DNA from: Mucilaginibacter sabulilitoris
Lineage (GTDB): Bacteria; Bacteroidota; Bacteroidia; Sphingobacteriales; Sphingobacteriaceae
DNA length: 64,000 nt
Assembly (NCBI RefSeq): GCF_034262375.1
Contig: NZ_CP139558.1
Coordinates: forward strand, 806,001-870,000
Reading direction: 5' to 3'
Part shown: one piece after another, positions 42,479-51,103 of the stretch
Numbering within the stretch: position 1 is the first letter of the stretch
Layout of the letters: every line of letters starts with the position of its first letter
Made by a program: the position numbers and the translations under genes
Notes under the pieces: model-generated
What the model was told of the DNA's origin: nothing
Seen by the model: only the letters and a program-made list of their open reading frames with translations
Database searches by the model: none

Positions 42479-42606
42479 TGAGCAGTGAGTTTTGAGTAAT
42501 GAGTTGTCTGAATCTTGATTTGCATGATTAAAGGATTTTTTAGATTCATTATTCAAAACCTAAACTCAATTTAAACTGATAACTCACAACTCATCACTCA
42601 AAACAC
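42479..42606. repeat. Inverted-arm repeat with GAGTTTTGAGTAATGAG words
   Basis: The left arm contains GTTTTGAGTAATGAGTTGT and the right arm, read in reverse complement, GTTTTGAGTGATGAGTTGT. It fills the whole gap between greA and the HIT gene and is closely related to the element at 28.1 kb. Confidence 0.75.
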
Positions 42607-42612
42607 AAAAAA

Positions 42613-43008
42613 ATGACCATTTTTTCTAAAATAGTAGCAGGCGAAATTCCCGCCCATGTAGTAGCTGAAAGTAATGAGTTCCTGGCTTTTCTGGATATCA
42701 GTCCGCTGGCTGAGGGCCACGTCCTGGTAATACCAAAAAAAGAGGTTGATTATATATTTGATCTTGATGATGAAACGTATACCGGGCTGCATATCTTCGC
42801 TAAAATTGTAGCTACAGCCCTGAAAAAAGCTATCCCATGTAAAAGAATTGGTGTAGCTGTAATTGGCCTGGAAGTACCTCACGTACATATACATCTGATA
42901 CCCATGAACCGGGTTGATGATCTTAATTTTTCCCGCCCCAAACTGAGCTTTACTCCGGAAGAGCTTGTAGCTACAAAGGAGAAAATAAAAGCGGCGTTTA
43001 GGGAATAA
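42613..43008 (+). CDS. HIT family protein (histidine triad nucleotide hydrolase)
   Basis: A 131-residue HINT-type protein that hydrolyses nucleotide phosphoramidates or related substrates. The catalytic histidine triad is VPHVHIHLIPMN near residue 96; the N-terminal TIFSKIVAGEIPAHVVAES is also typical. Its physiological substrate in bacteria is uncertain. The next gene starts 7 bp after it, so the two may be translated from one message. Confidence 0.93.
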   Translation: MTIFSKIVAGEIPAHVVAESNEFLAFLDISPLAEGHVLVIPKKEVDYIFDLDDETYTGLHIFAKIVATALKKAIPCKRIGVAVIGLEVPHVHIHLIPMNRVDDLNFSRPKLSFTPEELVATKEKIKAAFRE

Positions 43009-43014
43009 TCTCAG

Positions 43015-43578
43015 ATGATTGTTTCTGAAGTCTTCGCCGGAGCGTATACGCTTAAATTTAATAGCTTGCCTGCTTATGATGAAGGATCCGTGGATAATCA
43101 TGTTTATGATGCAGTTTATGGAAAGGATTCCGAATACAGGTTCACTGCGGTTTATGAGATCTCTGTTTTTTTAACTAACGATCTTTTAAAAAGGGTATTA
43201 ATAAGAGCAAAGGGTGGAGGAACAGCCATTCATAAAACCTCTTTAGTGATTGAAGAAGATCTTATAGTTATTTGTTGCTCTGATACCGTTTTTTGCTTGT
43301 CTCTGCCTGAATTAACACTTCTCTGGAATACAAAAGCAGATCTGGCTACTTGTTTTGAAGTGTTTAAATATCAATCCGATTATATAGTTCACGGGGAATT
43401 GGAAATAAGCCGTTTAAGTAGAAATGGCGAGATCATTTGGCAGCAGAGCGGTGCTGATATTTTTGTATCGACGAAAAGTAATGAAGACAATTTTGCTATT
43501 ACCGATAATTATATTTTAGCCACCGATTGGGATAATAGAAAATATAAGTTCGATTTTGACGGGAACATTATTGTATAA
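43015..43578 (+). CDS. Protein of unknown function, beta-propeller-like
   Basis: No named family. The 187 residues have no signal peptide and no membrane segment, so it is cytoplasmic. The C-terminal half reads as short beta repeats (LVIEEDLIVICCSDTVFCLS; EISRLSRNGEIIWQQSGADI; WDNRKYKFDFDGNIIV), like single blades of WD/PQQ-type propellers. Similar stand-alone proteins occur scattered in many bacteria, sometimes near contact-dependent or polymorphic toxins as possible immunity proteins, but no toxin is seen here. The codon texture is AT-richer than its neighbours, which may mean recent acquisition. Confidence 0.7.
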   Translation: MIVSEVFAGAYTLKFNSLPAYDEGSVDNHVYDAVYGKDSEYRFTAVYEISVFLTNDLLKRVLIRAKGGGTAIHKTSLVIEEDLIVICCSDTVFCLSLPELTLLWNTKADLATCFEVFKYQSDYIVHGELEISRLSRNGEIIWQQSGADIFVSTKSNEDNFAITDNYILATDWDNRKYKFDFDGNIIV

Positions 43579-43604
43579 AATCTGAAAATCATTTATCCGC
43601 ACAT

Positions 43605-44183
43605 TTATTTTACAATGCGCTTTGCATTATCCTTCACAAAAGTGTCCCAGCCGGAGTATGATTTTTTGCTGCCGGTTTTACCCCCGGTAGTTATCCGTTG
43701 AAACGAGTGGCAAACGGCTACGGCCAGGCCGTCAGTAGCATCTAAAAAGTCGGGAGTTTCTTTAAAGCTCAGCAGGTTTTGCAGCATGGCGGCAACCTGC
43801 TCTTTGGTAGCATTACCGTTGCCGGTGATGGATTGTTTTATTTTGCGCGGCGCATATTCTGTAATATCCACATTACGGCTCAGGGCCGCGGCCATGGCTA
43901 CACCCTGCGCACGGCCAAGCTTAAGCATTACCTGTATGTTCTTGCCATAAAAAGGCGCTTCAATTGCCAAACAATCGGGGTGGTAATTATCAATAAGGGC
44001 TACGGTTTTTTCAAATATGCGCTGCAGCTTCAGCATGTGGTCGTCGGCAACGTTCATTTTTACCACGCCCAGGGCAATGAGCTCAATTTTTGGTCCGGTT
44101 TCTTTAACCAGGCCATAACCCATAACGGCAGTACCGGGGTCGATGCCTAAAATAATACGTTCTTTAGTGTTTGCTTGCTGCAC
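43605..44183 (-). CDS. ruvC: Holliday junction endonuclease RuvC
   Basis: Resolves Holliday junctions during recombination, with RuvAB. The 192 residues carry the acidic catalytic set: Asp in LGIDPGTAVMGYG, Glu in AIEAPFYGKN, and Asp residues in DFLDATDGLAVAVCH. The RNase H-like fold is intact, and a short basic tail (KTGSKKSYSGWDTFVKDNAK) follows. ruvA and ruvB are not in the window. It faces the 187-residue unknown gene and lies upstream of aat on the opposite-facing strand. Confidence 0.96.
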   Translation of the reverse strand: MQQANTKERIILGIDPGTAVMGYGLVKETGPKIELIALGVVKMNVADDHMLKLQRIFEKTVALIDNYHPDCLAIEAPFYGKNIQVMLKLGRAQGVAMAAALSRNVDITEYAPRKIKQSITGNGNATKEQVAAMLQNLLSFKETPDFLDATDGLAVAVCHSFQRITTGGKTGSKKSYSGWDTFVKDNAKRIVK

Positions 44184-44262
44184 GTTTCAAAGGTAGTTAT
44201 ATAGGAGCTAAAAGCCCAGAGCGTAAAGCCGAAAGCTTTTGTGAATTTTTATTGGCAGGTGT

Positions 44263-44913
44263 TTATCGGCTTAAGCCAGATTGTAAAACATCCATATACT
44301 GCTCGCGGCTGATCATGCGGGCCCCCATCGATTCGAGGTGTTCGGTATGCACCTGGCAGTCTATCAGCTCAAATTGTTTGCTTTTGCAAAGGTGTATCAG
44401 CGCAGTTTTGGAGGCATTGCTTACCCGGCTGAACATACTTTCGCCGCAAAAAACGTGGCCAACCTGTACGCCATATATACCACCAACCAGTTCCTTATCC
44501 TGCCATATTTCAACAGAGTGGGCGTATCCTTCTGCATGCAACTGATTGTAAGCTGCCTTCATATCGGCGGTGATCCAGGTACCATCCTGACCCTCGCGGG
44601 GTACGGTTGAGCAGGCCATGATCACTTCATTAAAACAGGTATTGGCAGTTACATTGAATTTACCCGAGCGCAGTACCTGGCGCATGGATTTGGAAATTTT
44701 TAATTCCTGCGGATACAACACAAAACGTTCATGAGGCGAATACCATAGTATGGGTGTATCATCACTATACCAGGGGAAAATACCGTTTTGATAGGCCAGC
44801 AGTAAGCGCTGGGTCGAGAGGTCGCCGCCTACAGCCAGGAGCCCGTCTGGTTCGGCCAAACCGGGCTCCGGAAATAATAAACGTTTATCAAGCCTGAATA
44901 TCATCAGGGGCAA
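44263..44913 (-). CDS. aat: Leucyl/phenylalanyl-tRNA--protein transferase
   Basis: Adds Leu or Phe from charged tRNA to N-terminal Arg or Lys of proteins, marking them for ClpS/ClpAP degradation (N-end rule). The 216 residues contain the family signature GGDLSTQRLLLAYQNGIFPW, WYSPHERFVL, and EGYAHSVEIWQDKELVGGIY with GESMFSRVSNASKTAL. Length is normal. It is separated by only 2 bp from the downstream end of the transglutaminase-like gene upstream on the same strand, so the three genes may form one unit. Confidence 0.96.
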   Translation of the reverse strand: MPLMIFRLDKRLLFPEPGLAEPDGLLAVGGDLSTQRLLLAYQNGIFPWYSDDTPILWYSPHERFVLYPQELKISKSMRQVLRSGKFNVTANTCFNEVIMACSTVPREGQDGTWITADMKAAYNQLHAEGYAHSVEIWQDKELVGGIYGVQVGHVFCGESMFSRVSNASKTALIHLCKSKQFELIDCQVHTEHLESMGARMISREQYMDVLQSGLSR

Positions 44914-44915
44914 AT

Positions 44916-46859
44916 TTACGCTTTGCGGTGTATCACCAATTTTTTATTTTGAGCTTTGGCCACTGCATCCATGTACACCTGCATTTCGGTGTATTTGGCC
45001 GCGGGAATTACCTGGTTGGTTAAGTTAAATTTCGCGGTACTGATCACCTGGTTTTTAGCTGCATCATATTTATATTTTACCTCGTAAGTACCATAGCTGA
45101 ATTTCAGGCTTTGGTCTGTTGGCAGCGCCTCAACTTCAAAACCGGCCGGCAGATCAATGGTGGTAACGCAGGTTTTTAGCATTGGTGAGTTAAAATAATA
45201 GTTTGATCTTCGCTTTTCCTCAGCCGGTAAAGTGCCAGACCAAAGCATAAATGCCTGCGGGCGATAGAATTGTTTATCGCCGGTAGCGATGTCACAAAAC
45301 TTATCATATTGCATATCAATGGTTACATCTTTAAACCCATCCTTGTCGGCAGCAGGGGTGTACTCAAAAAGCGAGGGCTGTTTTATATGCAACTCCTTTA
45401 TAAGATACTCTTTTTGCTCATCGGTTTTATAATTGGGCAGCCTGTCAACAAACATGCTGCGGTACTGGCCATTGCTTGAAACCTTAATTTGTGCTTTGGC
45501 GCCACCATCGGCATCAAGTATAAGATGAACATAGCTGTTAAATTGATTGTCTGCCGGTGAGCTTTTGGGAGTGTTAACCAGCTTGCCTCCCTCGTCGGTT
45601 ATCAGCAGTGCATTGCGGTTTTCGGTAAAGGGGCCAAGTTTGCCAAATGCCGTGGTATTGCTTGTACATTCGAGCCAGGTAGTGTCATTTTTAAAAGGGA
45701 TGCACAATATGGCATGATTAAAAGTATTGTTTGGAAAGGCAAAGTCGGCAGGTTCCTCATTATAACCCGCTTTGATAATGGCATAGTTTGAGGGTATATT
45801 AACCGCGCTGAGCAAGGCCCGCATATAGTTTGATAACGCCTTACAATCGCCATATTTTTTTTGATCAACAAAAGTTGCCGGAAAAGGCTTGTAGCCGCCT
45901 ATGCCCAACTGAATGCTTACATAGCGCATGCTTTTTTGCATATAGTTGTACAAAAAGCGGGCTTTTTCTTTATCGGTTTTGATGGTGTCGGTCATCTTTT
46001 TTACTTCGGCTATACGCTCAGGAGTAAGGGTGCAAACATCATCATTTAATGATTTTATCCAGTTCCCAAAGGCCTGCCAGTTATTGAAGGTACCCGGATA
46101 GCCATAGCAGTTAAAGAGGTCGGTCGCGAAGGATATTTTTGATTGTATGTTCCATGACATTACATTTTCCTCTTTTTTTATTGCTTTCAGGTTTTTAACC
46201 GACCAGGTATAAGTGTCGAAGCCTTCTGAATTGCCTTTTTCAGGTTTAAGCTTTGTATTGGTGGCTTTAAAACGGAAACCAACCGCCGGGTTTACGGAAA
46301 TTTTGCAATACTCATTTTGTACAGCTTGTTCCATTTTGTCCTGTACATACCAGCTATTCAGACTTATGAAGCTACTCTCATTTTCCTCAAAAATAATTTC
46401 AACGGTAGTTGGGTAAGCCGCAATTGTATGCTTTATTGCCAGGTAGCGATCATCTGTTACAATGGTTTCGTCATTTGAGGCCGAGCCATCATACATATCG
46501 CTTTTGCGATATTTTTTGATAAGCGTACCCGAGGCGTTATAAATGTTTAGCTCAATATTGGTGTATGAATCATACTTACGGTTATAAGGCAATGCAAGTA
46601 TAGCATCATCATCTCCCTTGTCATTAAGTATGGTTACAATGCTATGCTCTTTTGTTATTTGCTTACCGGCATCTTTTATAGTGGTTTCACGGGCTTCATA
46701 ACGGACTACAACGTTAGCGTCTTCTTTCAATGAATCGGGAATAGCCGAGGCGATATACAGATCTTTGGGAAGGTTTTTATCCTGGCTGTAGCCCTGATTA
46801 TATAGTGTGCATAAGGCCGCTACGGTAAGTAGCAGCCTGTTATAATTTTTAGTAAACAT
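44916..46859 (-). CDS. DUF3857/transglutaminase-like secreted protein
   Basis: A 647-residue exported protein of the DUF3857-transglutaminase group common in Bacteroidota. The signal peptide ends at NQGYSQ (about 25). The DUF3857 beta domain (about 60-240) is followed by a transglutaminase-like domain (about 270-400). Its catalytic Cys is visible in KKYGDCKALSNYMRALL and the His in NTFNHAILC, so this copy could be active. A DUF3858-like C-terminal part follows. ATG 46859 gives a proper signal peptide; the longer open frame upstream overlaps the preceding gene and is rejected. It is 7 bp downstream of a paralogue with a changed active site. Confidence 0.88.
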   Translation of the reverse strand: MFTKNYNRLLLTVAALCTLYNQGYSQDKNLPKDLYIASAIPDSLKEDANVVVRYEARETTIKDAGKQITKEHSIVTILNDKGDDDAILALPYNRKYDSYTNIELNIYNASGTLIKKYRKSDMYDGSASNDETIVTDDRYLAIKHTIAAYPTTVEIIFEENESSFISLNSWYVQDKMEQAVQNEYCKISVNPAVGFRFKATNTKLKPEKGNSEGFDTYTWSVKNLKAIKKEENVMSWNIQSKISFATDLFNCYGYPGTFNNWQAFGNWIKSLNDDVCTLTPERIAEVKKMTDTIKTDKEKARFLYNYMQKSMRYVSIQLGIGGYKPFPATFVDQKKYGDCKALSNYMRALLSAVNIPSNYAIIKAGYNEEPADFAFPNNTFNHAILCIPFKNDTTWLECTSNTTAFGKLGPFTENRNALLITDEGGKLVNTPKSSPADNQFNSYVHLILDADGGAKAQIKVSSNGQYRSMFVDRLPNYKTDEQKEYLIKELHIKQPSLFEYTPAADKDGFKDVTIDMQYDKFCDIATGDKQFYRPQAFMLWSGTLPAEEKRRSNYYFNSPMLKTCVTTIDLPAGFEVEALPTDQSLKFSYGTYEVKYKYDAAKNQVISTAKFNLTNQVIPAAKYTEMQVYMDAVAKAQNKKLVIHRKA

Positions 46860-46866
46860 AAGGTTA

Positions 46867-48801
46867 TCAGGATTTTTTGAGTACAACCTGCTCATTAAGC
46901 ATTTCGTACATTTTTTTACAAAATTCATGGAACTCGGCATAGTTCTCTTTAAAGTACATGGATTGCTTAAAGTCGACACTCAGCCTTATCATAACAGAAC
47001 CATCCTGCTCTGCAATGATGCGCCTGAAAACAATACTCTTATCTGGTATCATCATGCTCAGGCTTTTTGGCAGCGCATCAACCTTATATCCGGCGGGCAA
47101 TTTAAAAATGCCGGTAATGTTGTAATTATCGCGGTAACCGAAATCAATATCGGTTACCCGGTTCTCGTTTAAAAACGGATTGGTTTTAAGATCGGTAAAT
47201 AAATTGGAGTTAAAATAAATGTAATTATCATCGGCCCCGGTGAGGTCCAGGTTGAAGTCCATTTTTTGCCTTAGCGGCAGTGTATCTACATCCATGTTCT
47301 CAAACGTAACCGAGGCTATTTTCATGTTGTTATTATCATCACGCAAAAAGTCGATATATTTTTTTTCGCCATCGGTTTTATATTTCTTAACACAGTTTAT
47401 GCGGTTGTAAGCAAAGCTGCTGATGTCGGCCGAACCCGTCATTTTGCCTTCGGGTTTTATTTCGGCATTTATCAAAACGATCTGCCTTACGGGGTCCTTG
47501 TCTTGTAAAAAAGCAAGGTCATAAACCTTATCGACTTTATTAACATATAAACCAAAAGAGTTAAGGAAGTTATTGGGTACCTGGTTGTAGATATTGTATT
47601 TGCTGGTAGCATCAAGCACATAGTATTTATTACTATCAACCGGGATGTAGGCTACGGCACTGTTAAACTGGTACGAGCTTGGATAACCAGGGTTAACATG
47701 GCCATGCTTACGGGTACTTACCAGCATAGGGTATACTTGTAACCCTGTTTTCTTCAACAGGTGTGTCAGGATCAGGTTAACCTCGGCAGAGTTGCCCACC
47801 TTTTTTTCCCAGGCTTTTACGGTGCCATCGTTGGCATAACGGGCGTATACATCATTCCATTTAACGGTGTTTTTAACCTCATTAAAAATATAAGCTATCT
47901 TTTCATCATCCGTTTTTAAGCTTTTTGCTTTGGTGATAATGGCTTCTTCGTCGGCGAGTTTACGGTTTAGCTGACCGCCAAAATCTTCATCATCAGCCCA
48001 GCTTTCGCCAACTTTAGTCCACGAGTCTTGAAAAGTATGGGTGAAGCCATTGGTTGGCCTTATACTTAACAGCTGGAAAAGTATACGCTCGGAGTTATCA
48101 TCACGGGAGCCCATAAACGGCTCATCTCGTAATGAAGGAATATTGGCTAGGGCCAATGTATGTGTATTTGAAGAGTTGGTTTTATCAACTACATAAGGAT
48201 AATGTACATTTACCAATCTTTTATAATACAAGATATCCGGAACATTAGTGGCTAATTCGCTATACCGGGTTGGTAAATGACTTTGAAAATACCAGTCTGG
48301 AAAATCGGCTACGGAGTTGGCGGTGAGGCGGTATTTAAACTCAATAACCGAACCTGGTTTTACATTTGGAAATGAAAAAACCATGGCCGAGTAGTATTTA
48401 TCAACCACTTCGGTAAATATCTGTTTTTTATCAACCTTGGTAATTTCAACAGTGCCGTTGTTTGAGTTAATAGTTTGCGCCTGCAAGCCGCTTATATATT
48501 CGGCCCGGTTGGCGCTGTAATACTCAATGCGAATGTTGGCTTCGCTTTTGCCGTTGTCATTAAAAATTTTAATGCGTTTATGGCGTTCGGTTACAACATT
48601 ATAAGTTTGGTCAAAGTAAACCTCGCCCTTGTCAAACAGGATTTCGGCGTTTGCATCCTTCTCAAAGTCGCAGGCTTTCAATTCCAGATCGGCTTTATCA
48701 ATTTTTCCGAAGGCTTGTGCGGTGGGTGCAGTGGCAGGCGTTTGCGCTTTGGCTGTAAAAGCCAATGCTCCCGCAAAAAGCAGAGTAAAGGTTTTATTCA
48801 T
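46867..48801 (-). CDS. DUF3857/transglutaminase-like secreted protein, active-site Cys replaced by Ser
   Basis: A 644-residue paralogue of the downstream gene. The signal peptide is 1-20 (LAFTAKAQ), with a DUF3857 domain (about 50-230) and a transglutaminase-like fold (about 270-420). At the position of the nucleophile the sequence is KKVGNSAEVNLILTHLL: Ser stands where the neighbour has Cys. His is probably in YQFNSAVAYIPVD or shifted. It may therefore be a non-catalytic binding partner. Several relatives known from this family have the same change, so it is not a recent inactivation. ATG 48801 is chosen because upstream in-frame codons precede the signal peptide. Confidence 0.87.
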   Translation of the reverse strand: MNKTFTLLFAGALAFTAKAQTPATAPTAQAFGKIDKADLELKACDFEKDANAEILFDKGEVYFDQTYNVVTERHKRIKIFNDNGKSEANIRIEYYSANRAEYISGLQAQTINSNNGTVEITKVDKKQIFTEVVDKYYSAMVFSFPNVKPGSVIEFKYRLTANSVADFPDWYFQSHLPTRYSELATNVPDILYYKRLVNVHYPYVVDKTNSSNTHTLALANIPSLRDEPFMGSRDDNSERILFQLLSIRPTNGFTHTFQDSWTKVGESWADDEDFGGQLNRKLADEEAIITKAKSLKTDDEKIAYIFNEVKNTVKWNDVYARYANDGTVKAWEKKVGNSAEVNLILTHLLKKTGLQVYPMLVSTRKHGHVNPGYPSSYQFNSAVAYIPVDSNKYYVLDATSKYNIYNQVPNNFLNSFGLYVNKVDKVYDLAFLQDKDPVRQIVLINAEIKPEGKMTGSADISSFAYNRINCVKKYKTDGEKKYIDFLRDDNNNMKIASVTFENMDVDTLPLRQKMDFNLDLTGADDNYIYFNSNLFTDLKTNPFLNENRVTDIDFGYRDNYNITGIFKLPAGYKVDALPKSLSMMIPDKSIVFRRIIAEQDGSVMIRLSVDFKQSMYFKENYAEFHEFCKKMYEMLNEQVVLKKS

Positions 48802-49095
48802 GTGATAAGGTTTAAGAATATTTAAATTAATGTACAAATATGAAAATAAAAAAAACAATTTTATTTAATATTTGTATGGGTTTGATTTGTTGTAAAGCAA
48901 ATTTACGATTTTGTATAATCCGGGCTGGTTTGATGATCTTTACAGCGCAGCGCAACTATTAAACACTGTCTCACACAAATAGCCATATTTAATTTATATA
49001 TTGCTTTATATGTAACTTTGGCACCTGAGTTAAGGTTGCAAGGTTAATTATATGCCATTTATTAAACTGGCGCTTTGATTGATAATAGATAATTA
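48802..49095. other. Divergent promoter region between the DUF3857 pair and hflX
   Basis: AT-rich, no gene. On the plus strand TAACTTTG (49013-49020) is an exact -7 match with TTTA 21 bp upstream, a likely hflX promoter. CAAATATG near 48833-48840 is a near-match for a minus-strand -7 box. Confidence 0.45.
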
Positions 49096-50280
49096 ATGAA
49101 ACAAAAATTTTATGATACTGCTGTGAAGCAGGAACGAGCTGTTTTGGTTGGTGTAATGACACCGCATGAAACCGAGGAACAGGAGAAGGAGTATTTAGAG
49201 GAACTGGAATTTTTGGTGGCTACTGCCGGCGGCCAAACCGTTAAAAGCTTTACCCAAAAACTGCAGCGGCCGGATAGGGCTACTTTTGTTGGCTCGGGTA
49301 AGCTGGAAGATATTAAGGCTTTTGTAACCGAGGAAGAGATTGATATAGTTGTATTTGACGATGAACTGTCGCCGTCGCAACTGCGCAATATTGAGCGCGA
49401 ATTACAGGTGAAAATACTCGACCGCAATAACCTTATACTTGATATTTTTGCCAATCGTGCACAAACCGCGCAGGCCAAAACACAGGTTGAACTTGCCCAG
49501 CTGCAATATTTGCTGCCCCGCCTTACTCGTTTATGGACCCACCTGGAACGGCAGAAGGGTGGTATTGGTATGAGGGGCCCGGGTGAGTCGCAGATTGAGA
49601 CCGACAGGCGCTTGATCCTGAATAAAATATCGCTGCTTAAAGAACGGTTGAAACAGATTGATAAGCAGAACGAAACACAGCGCAAAAATCGTAACCAGAT
49701 GGTGCGTGCTGCCCTTGTGGGTTATACCAACGTAGGCAAATCAACCATCATGAACATGATTTCCAAATCGGAAGTGTTTGCCGAAAATAAGCTGTTTGCT
49801 ACGCTTGACACTACCGTGCGCAAGGTGGTGATTGAAAATGTACCCTTCCTGCTTTCGGATACGGTAGGGTTTATCCGCAAGCTGCCCCATCATTTGGTAG
49901 AGTGTTTTAAATCTACGCTTGACGAAGTGCGCGAGGCCGATATCCTGGTACACGTGGTCGATATTTCGCACCCTAACTTTGAAGATCAGATACGTACCGT
50001 AAACGAAACCCTGAAAGATATTGGCGCCATAGATAAACGGATGATTACTGTGTTTAACAAAATAGATGCCTTTAAACCCGAGGAACACCAGGTTGAACCA
50101 CAAACCGAACCGCTTACTTTGGATGATTTTAAACACAGCTGGATGGCTAAAAATAACAGTCCGGCTATATTTATATCGGCTACAAAAAAGGAAAATGTTG
50201 ACGAGTTCAGAGAACTGCTTTACAACGAGGTAAAAGCCATTCATGTTGAACGGTACCCTTATGATCAGTTGCTTTATTGA
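49096..50280 (+). CDS. hflX: GTPase HflX
   Basis: A ribosome-associated GTPase that splits stalled or heat-damaged ribosomes. The 394 residues contain the N-terminal HflX domain (about 1-175; LPRLTRLWTHLERQKGGIGM, then RGPGESQIETDRRLI), a coiled linker, and the G domain with G1 GYTNVGKST, G3 DTVGFIRKLP and G4 NKID. The glycine-rich RQKGGIGMRGPGES stretch is diagnostic. Length is normal. The next gene begins 29 bp later on the same strand. Confidence 0.97.
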   Translation: MKQKFYDTAVKQERAVLVGVMTPHETEEQEKEYLEELEFLVATAGGQTVKSFTQKLQRPDRATFVGSGKLEDIKAFVTEEEIDIVVFDDELSPSQLRNIERELQVKILDRNNLILDIFANRAQTAQAKTQVELAQLQYLLPRLTRLWTHLERQKGGIGMRGPGESQIETDRRLILNKISLLKERLKQIDKQNETQRKNRNQMVRAALVGYTNVGKSTIMNMISKSEVFAENKLFATLDTTVRKVVIENVPFLLSDTVGFIRKLPHHLVECFKSTLDEVREADILVHVVDISHPNFEDQIRTVNETLKDIGAIDKRMITVFNKIDAFKPEEHQVEPQTEPLTLDDFKHSWMAKNNSPAIFISATKKENVDEFRELLYNEVKAIHVERYPYDQLLY

Positions 50281-50309
50281 TTGCTAAACCGTTAATCAAC
50301 AAGGTAACA

Positions 50310-50858
50310 ATGGGTAAAGCTTTTATATCAATAGTATTAACATTTATAATGGTGTTGGCATATGTGGCTGGTAATGCACAGGCACGCAGCGGTATAGGTG
50401 TTGGTTTGGGCGTCAACGTGCCATTTGCTACAGGTTACAGCCCCGGCATTGATTTAAACGTACAGGGTAATATACGCCTGAACAACAGGTTTGCGCTGGT
50501 ACCCTCATTAGGCGTAAAACAAATAAAGGGCGATAATGCCATTATCCATGAAGGGTATCAGGGATACAGTAGCTACACCCGGGGCGATTTGGGAGGTATA
50601 GCCCTTGCCTTTAGCGTAAAATATTATTTTAGTGATCAGTGGTTTACAAGCGCGGGAATAGTAGCGACCATTCATCCCGATAGGTCCAGCAGTGGCGGTA
50701 CGCTCGCCCTTGGCTATCAGGTACCCATTGATAACAAAAACAATGTAGAGTTTAACCTGAATGGTACACTGCTTACGTGGTCCCGAACCAGTGGCAGCAC
50801 TCATGTACCTGTAGCAGGTTTAAGAGTAGCCTATAATTTTGATTTCAGGAGCCATTAA
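50310..50858 (+). CDS. Small outer membrane beta-barrel protein
   Basis: A 182-residue secreted protein with a signal peptide (about 1-23, ending AGNAQA) followed by alternating strand-like segments (IGVGLGVNVPFATGYSPGID; RFALVPSLGVKQIKG; FSVKYYFSDQWFTSAGIVAT) and a C-terminal strand ending VAYNFDFRSH. It fits the outer-membrane beta-barrel family of about eight strands. ATG 50310 is preferred because the earlier in-frame start overlaps the hflX stop and lacks a normal signal peptide; AAGG lies just upstream. The role is unknown. Confidence 0.8.
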   Translation: MGKAFISIVLTFIMVLAYVAGNAQARSGIGVGLGVNVPFATGYSPGIDLNVQGNIRLNNRFALVPSLGVKQIKGDNAIIHEGYQGYSSYTRGDLGGIALAFSVKYYFSDQWFTSAGIVATIHPDRSSSGGTLALGYQVPIDNKNNVEFNLNGTLLTWSRTSGSTHVPVAGLRVAYNFDFRSH

Positions 50859-50861
50859 ACG

Positions 50862-50965
50862 GGCGAGACCTCATGCCGAACTTCTTTCGGCATCTCACGA
50901 GCAAGGGATGTGGCATAATGGTTATCTGCCCTGAGAGATCCTGAAACAAGTTCAGGATGACAGTC
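50862..50965. repeat. Dispersed hairpin repeats (two elements)
   Basis: First an imperfect stem, GATGCCGAAAGAAG-type inverted pair (CATGCCGAACTTC and GGCATCTCACG), then GAGAGATCCTGAAACAAGTT-CAGGATGACAGTC of the TGTCAT family. It follows the barrel gene and may end its transcript. Confidence 0.55.
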
Positions 50966-51103
50966 GGTGATTAAAATCGCCATAAAAAAGACAGCTGTTC
51001 GCGGTTACAGGAGTTTTTGCACTAAAATGTTAATGTGTTTATTATCAGCGTGTTCATGGATGTTTACGGTGTTCATGCAGTCGTGAACATGAACACGCTA
51101 TCT

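Noticed and set aside
44916..46979. Longer N-terminus for the first DUF3857 protein (start at 46979)
   Set aside because: The extra 40 residues overlap the upstream paralogue and precede a good signal peptide starting at 46859.
49110..49685. 191-codon frame antisense to hflX
   Set aside because: It is Ser/Arg/Cys-rich shadow sequence fully inside a well-conserved gene.
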